A stretch of DNA of 6,090 bases from Gemmatimonas phototrophica (lineage in GTDB: Bacteria; Gemmatimonadota; Gemmatimonadetes; Gemmatimonadales; Gemmatimonadaceae): positions 1 to 6,090 of the forward strand of contig CAMBRJ010000197.1 of the NCBI GenBank assembly GCA_945870175.1, written 5' to 3'. Positions 5,328 through 6,090 of the stretch are shown one piece after another. A program made the translations under genes and the position numbers. The notes under the pieces are model-generated. The model was not told the origin of the DNA and did no database searches. It saw nothing but the letters and a program-made list of their open reading frames with translations. Position 1 is the first letter of the stretch, and the number at the start of each line of letters is the position of its first letter.

Positions 5328-6090
5328 ATGCGTGAACTCTCCGATGTCGCCACCCAACTGGACCTGACGACATCTGCGGTCGGCATTTCCGCGTTGGTCG
5401 TGTTCCTGCTGGCCTACGCCGTGGTGATCGGCGAAGAGTATTTTCACCTGCGCAAGTCCATGCCGGTACTGGTCGCCGCCGGCATCATCTGGGCGTTGAT
5501 TGGATGGCGTTACGCGCAGGCCGCCGACGCCGCGACCGATCCGGCCACGAAGCTCGCGCTCACGCAGTTTGCCGAAGAGATGGTTCGGCACAACCTGCTG
5601 GAGTACGCCGAGCTCTTTTTGTTCCTGCTGGCGGCGATGACGTACATCAACTCGATGGAGGAGCGCGGGGTGTTCGACGCGCTGCGCGGGTGGTTGGTGT
5701 CGCGCGGCTTCACGCTGCGCAGCCTGTTCTGGATCACCGGTGCGCTCGCGTTCTGCATCTCACCGATCGCCGACAATCTCACCACCGCGCTGCTCATCGG
5801 CGCCGTCGTCCTCAGCGTGGGTGTCGGCAATCCGCGCTTCGTGATCGTGTCGCTGATCAGCATTGTGGTGGCGGCGAATGCCGGCGGCGCATTCTCGCCC
5901 TTCGGTGACATCACGACGTTGATGGTGTGGCAGAAGGGGCTGATCCCGTTCTCCGGGTTCTTCGCGCTGTTTCTGCCGGCGCTGGTGAACTGGCTGGTGC
6001 CGGCGGCCATCATGAGTTTCGCGGTGGGTGCCGGACGTCCGGCGCCGATCACCGAGCAGATGAAACTGCAGCCGGGGGCGTTTCAGATCA
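5328..6090 (+). CDS. nhaD: NhaD-type Na+/H+ antiporter, 5' portion (3' end beyond window)
   Basis: This is the N-terminal 254 codons of an inner-membrane sodium/proton antiporter of the NhaD family, which exports Na+ (and often Li+) in exchange for protons. The family is over 400 residues long, so a bit more than half is visible. The frame is open from ATG at 5328 to the window edge. Diagnostic stretches are GEEYFHLRKSMPVLVAAGIIW (35-55), CISPIADNLTTALL (143-156), with acidic D149 in the membrane, and NAGGAFSPFGDITTLMVWQKG (184-204), with D194. Hydrophobic segments fall at about 17-35, 47-62, 92-106, 132-149, 153-166, 170-187 and 208-232. It starts 38 bp after the membrane-protein gene on the same strand and may be co-transcribed. 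A TATTCT at 5317-5322 just before the ATG could instead give it its own leaderless promoter. No ribosome-binding site is obvious. Confidence 0.93.
   Translation, partial: MRELSDVATQLDLTTSAVGISALVVFLLAYAVVIGEEYFHLRKSMPVLVAAGIIWALIGWRYAQAADAATDPATKLALTQFAEEMVRHNLLEYAELFLFLLAAMTYINSMEERGVFDALRGWLVSRGFTLRSLFWITGALAFCISPIADNLTTALLIGAVVLSVGVGNPRFVIVSLISIVVAANAGGAFSPFGDITTLMVWQKGLIPFSGFFALFLPALVNWLVPAAIMSFAVGAGRPAPITEQMKLQPGAFQI

Noticed and set aside
3964..5373. 469-codon minus-strand open frame
   Set aside because: It is antisense to the anti-sigma, membrane-protein and nhaD genes. The product is low-complexity His/Arg/Gly-rich, as expected from third-position GC bias.

Overview
The window looks like chromosomal DNA from a GC-rich, Gram-negative-type bacterium with menaquinone-based respiration. 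Gemmatimonadota is my best guess. It rests on general protein style, the high GC content and the gene mix, and no decisive marker is present. Every base falls in or close to a gene. No RNA gene, insertion sequence, prophage, CRISPR array or defence system can be seen.

Left half (1-3180, all on the minus strand, so transcription runs right to left): a compact quinone-biosynthesis operon in the order ubiE/menG (3180-2410), ubiD-type decarboxylase (2351-861), ubiA-type prenyltransferase (864 to beyond the left edge). These are late steps of isoprenoid quinone synthesis: prenylation of an aromatic acid, decarboxylation of the prenylated ring and C-methylation. Because nothing specific to ubiquinone is present, I favour a menaquinone role (the MqnP/MqnL-type enzymes of the futalosine route plus MenG), but this is inference. 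ubiD and ubiA overlap in GTGA. Between ubiE and ubiD lies a small 12-bp tandem repeat. It repeats stop codons in the ubiE frame and also carries Shine-Dalgarno-plus-ATG units for a possible leader mini-ORF that ends on the ubiD start codon.

Centre (3181-3245): a 65-bp divergent intergenic region holding a GC-rich imperfect dyad. It presumably carries the promoters of both arms.

Right half (3246-6090, all on the plus strand): an ECF sigma factor, a two-membrane-segment zinc-finger anti-sigma factor, a polytopic membrane protein of unknown function in the same reading frame as the anti-sigma gene, and the first 254 codons of an NhaD-type Na+/H+ antiporter that runs off the right edge. The sigma/anti-sigma pair forms a standard membrane-signalling module. 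The two membrane proteins behind it may be its cargo or simply neighbours. The 94-bp gap between sigma and anti-sigma contains a perfect 9-bp inverted repeat and a weak ECF-like promoter candidate.

Overall the protein-coding content is ordinary housekeeping and stress-regulation material. The more unusual signals are small and intergenic, mainly the ubiE-ubiD repeat/leader-ORF arrangement.
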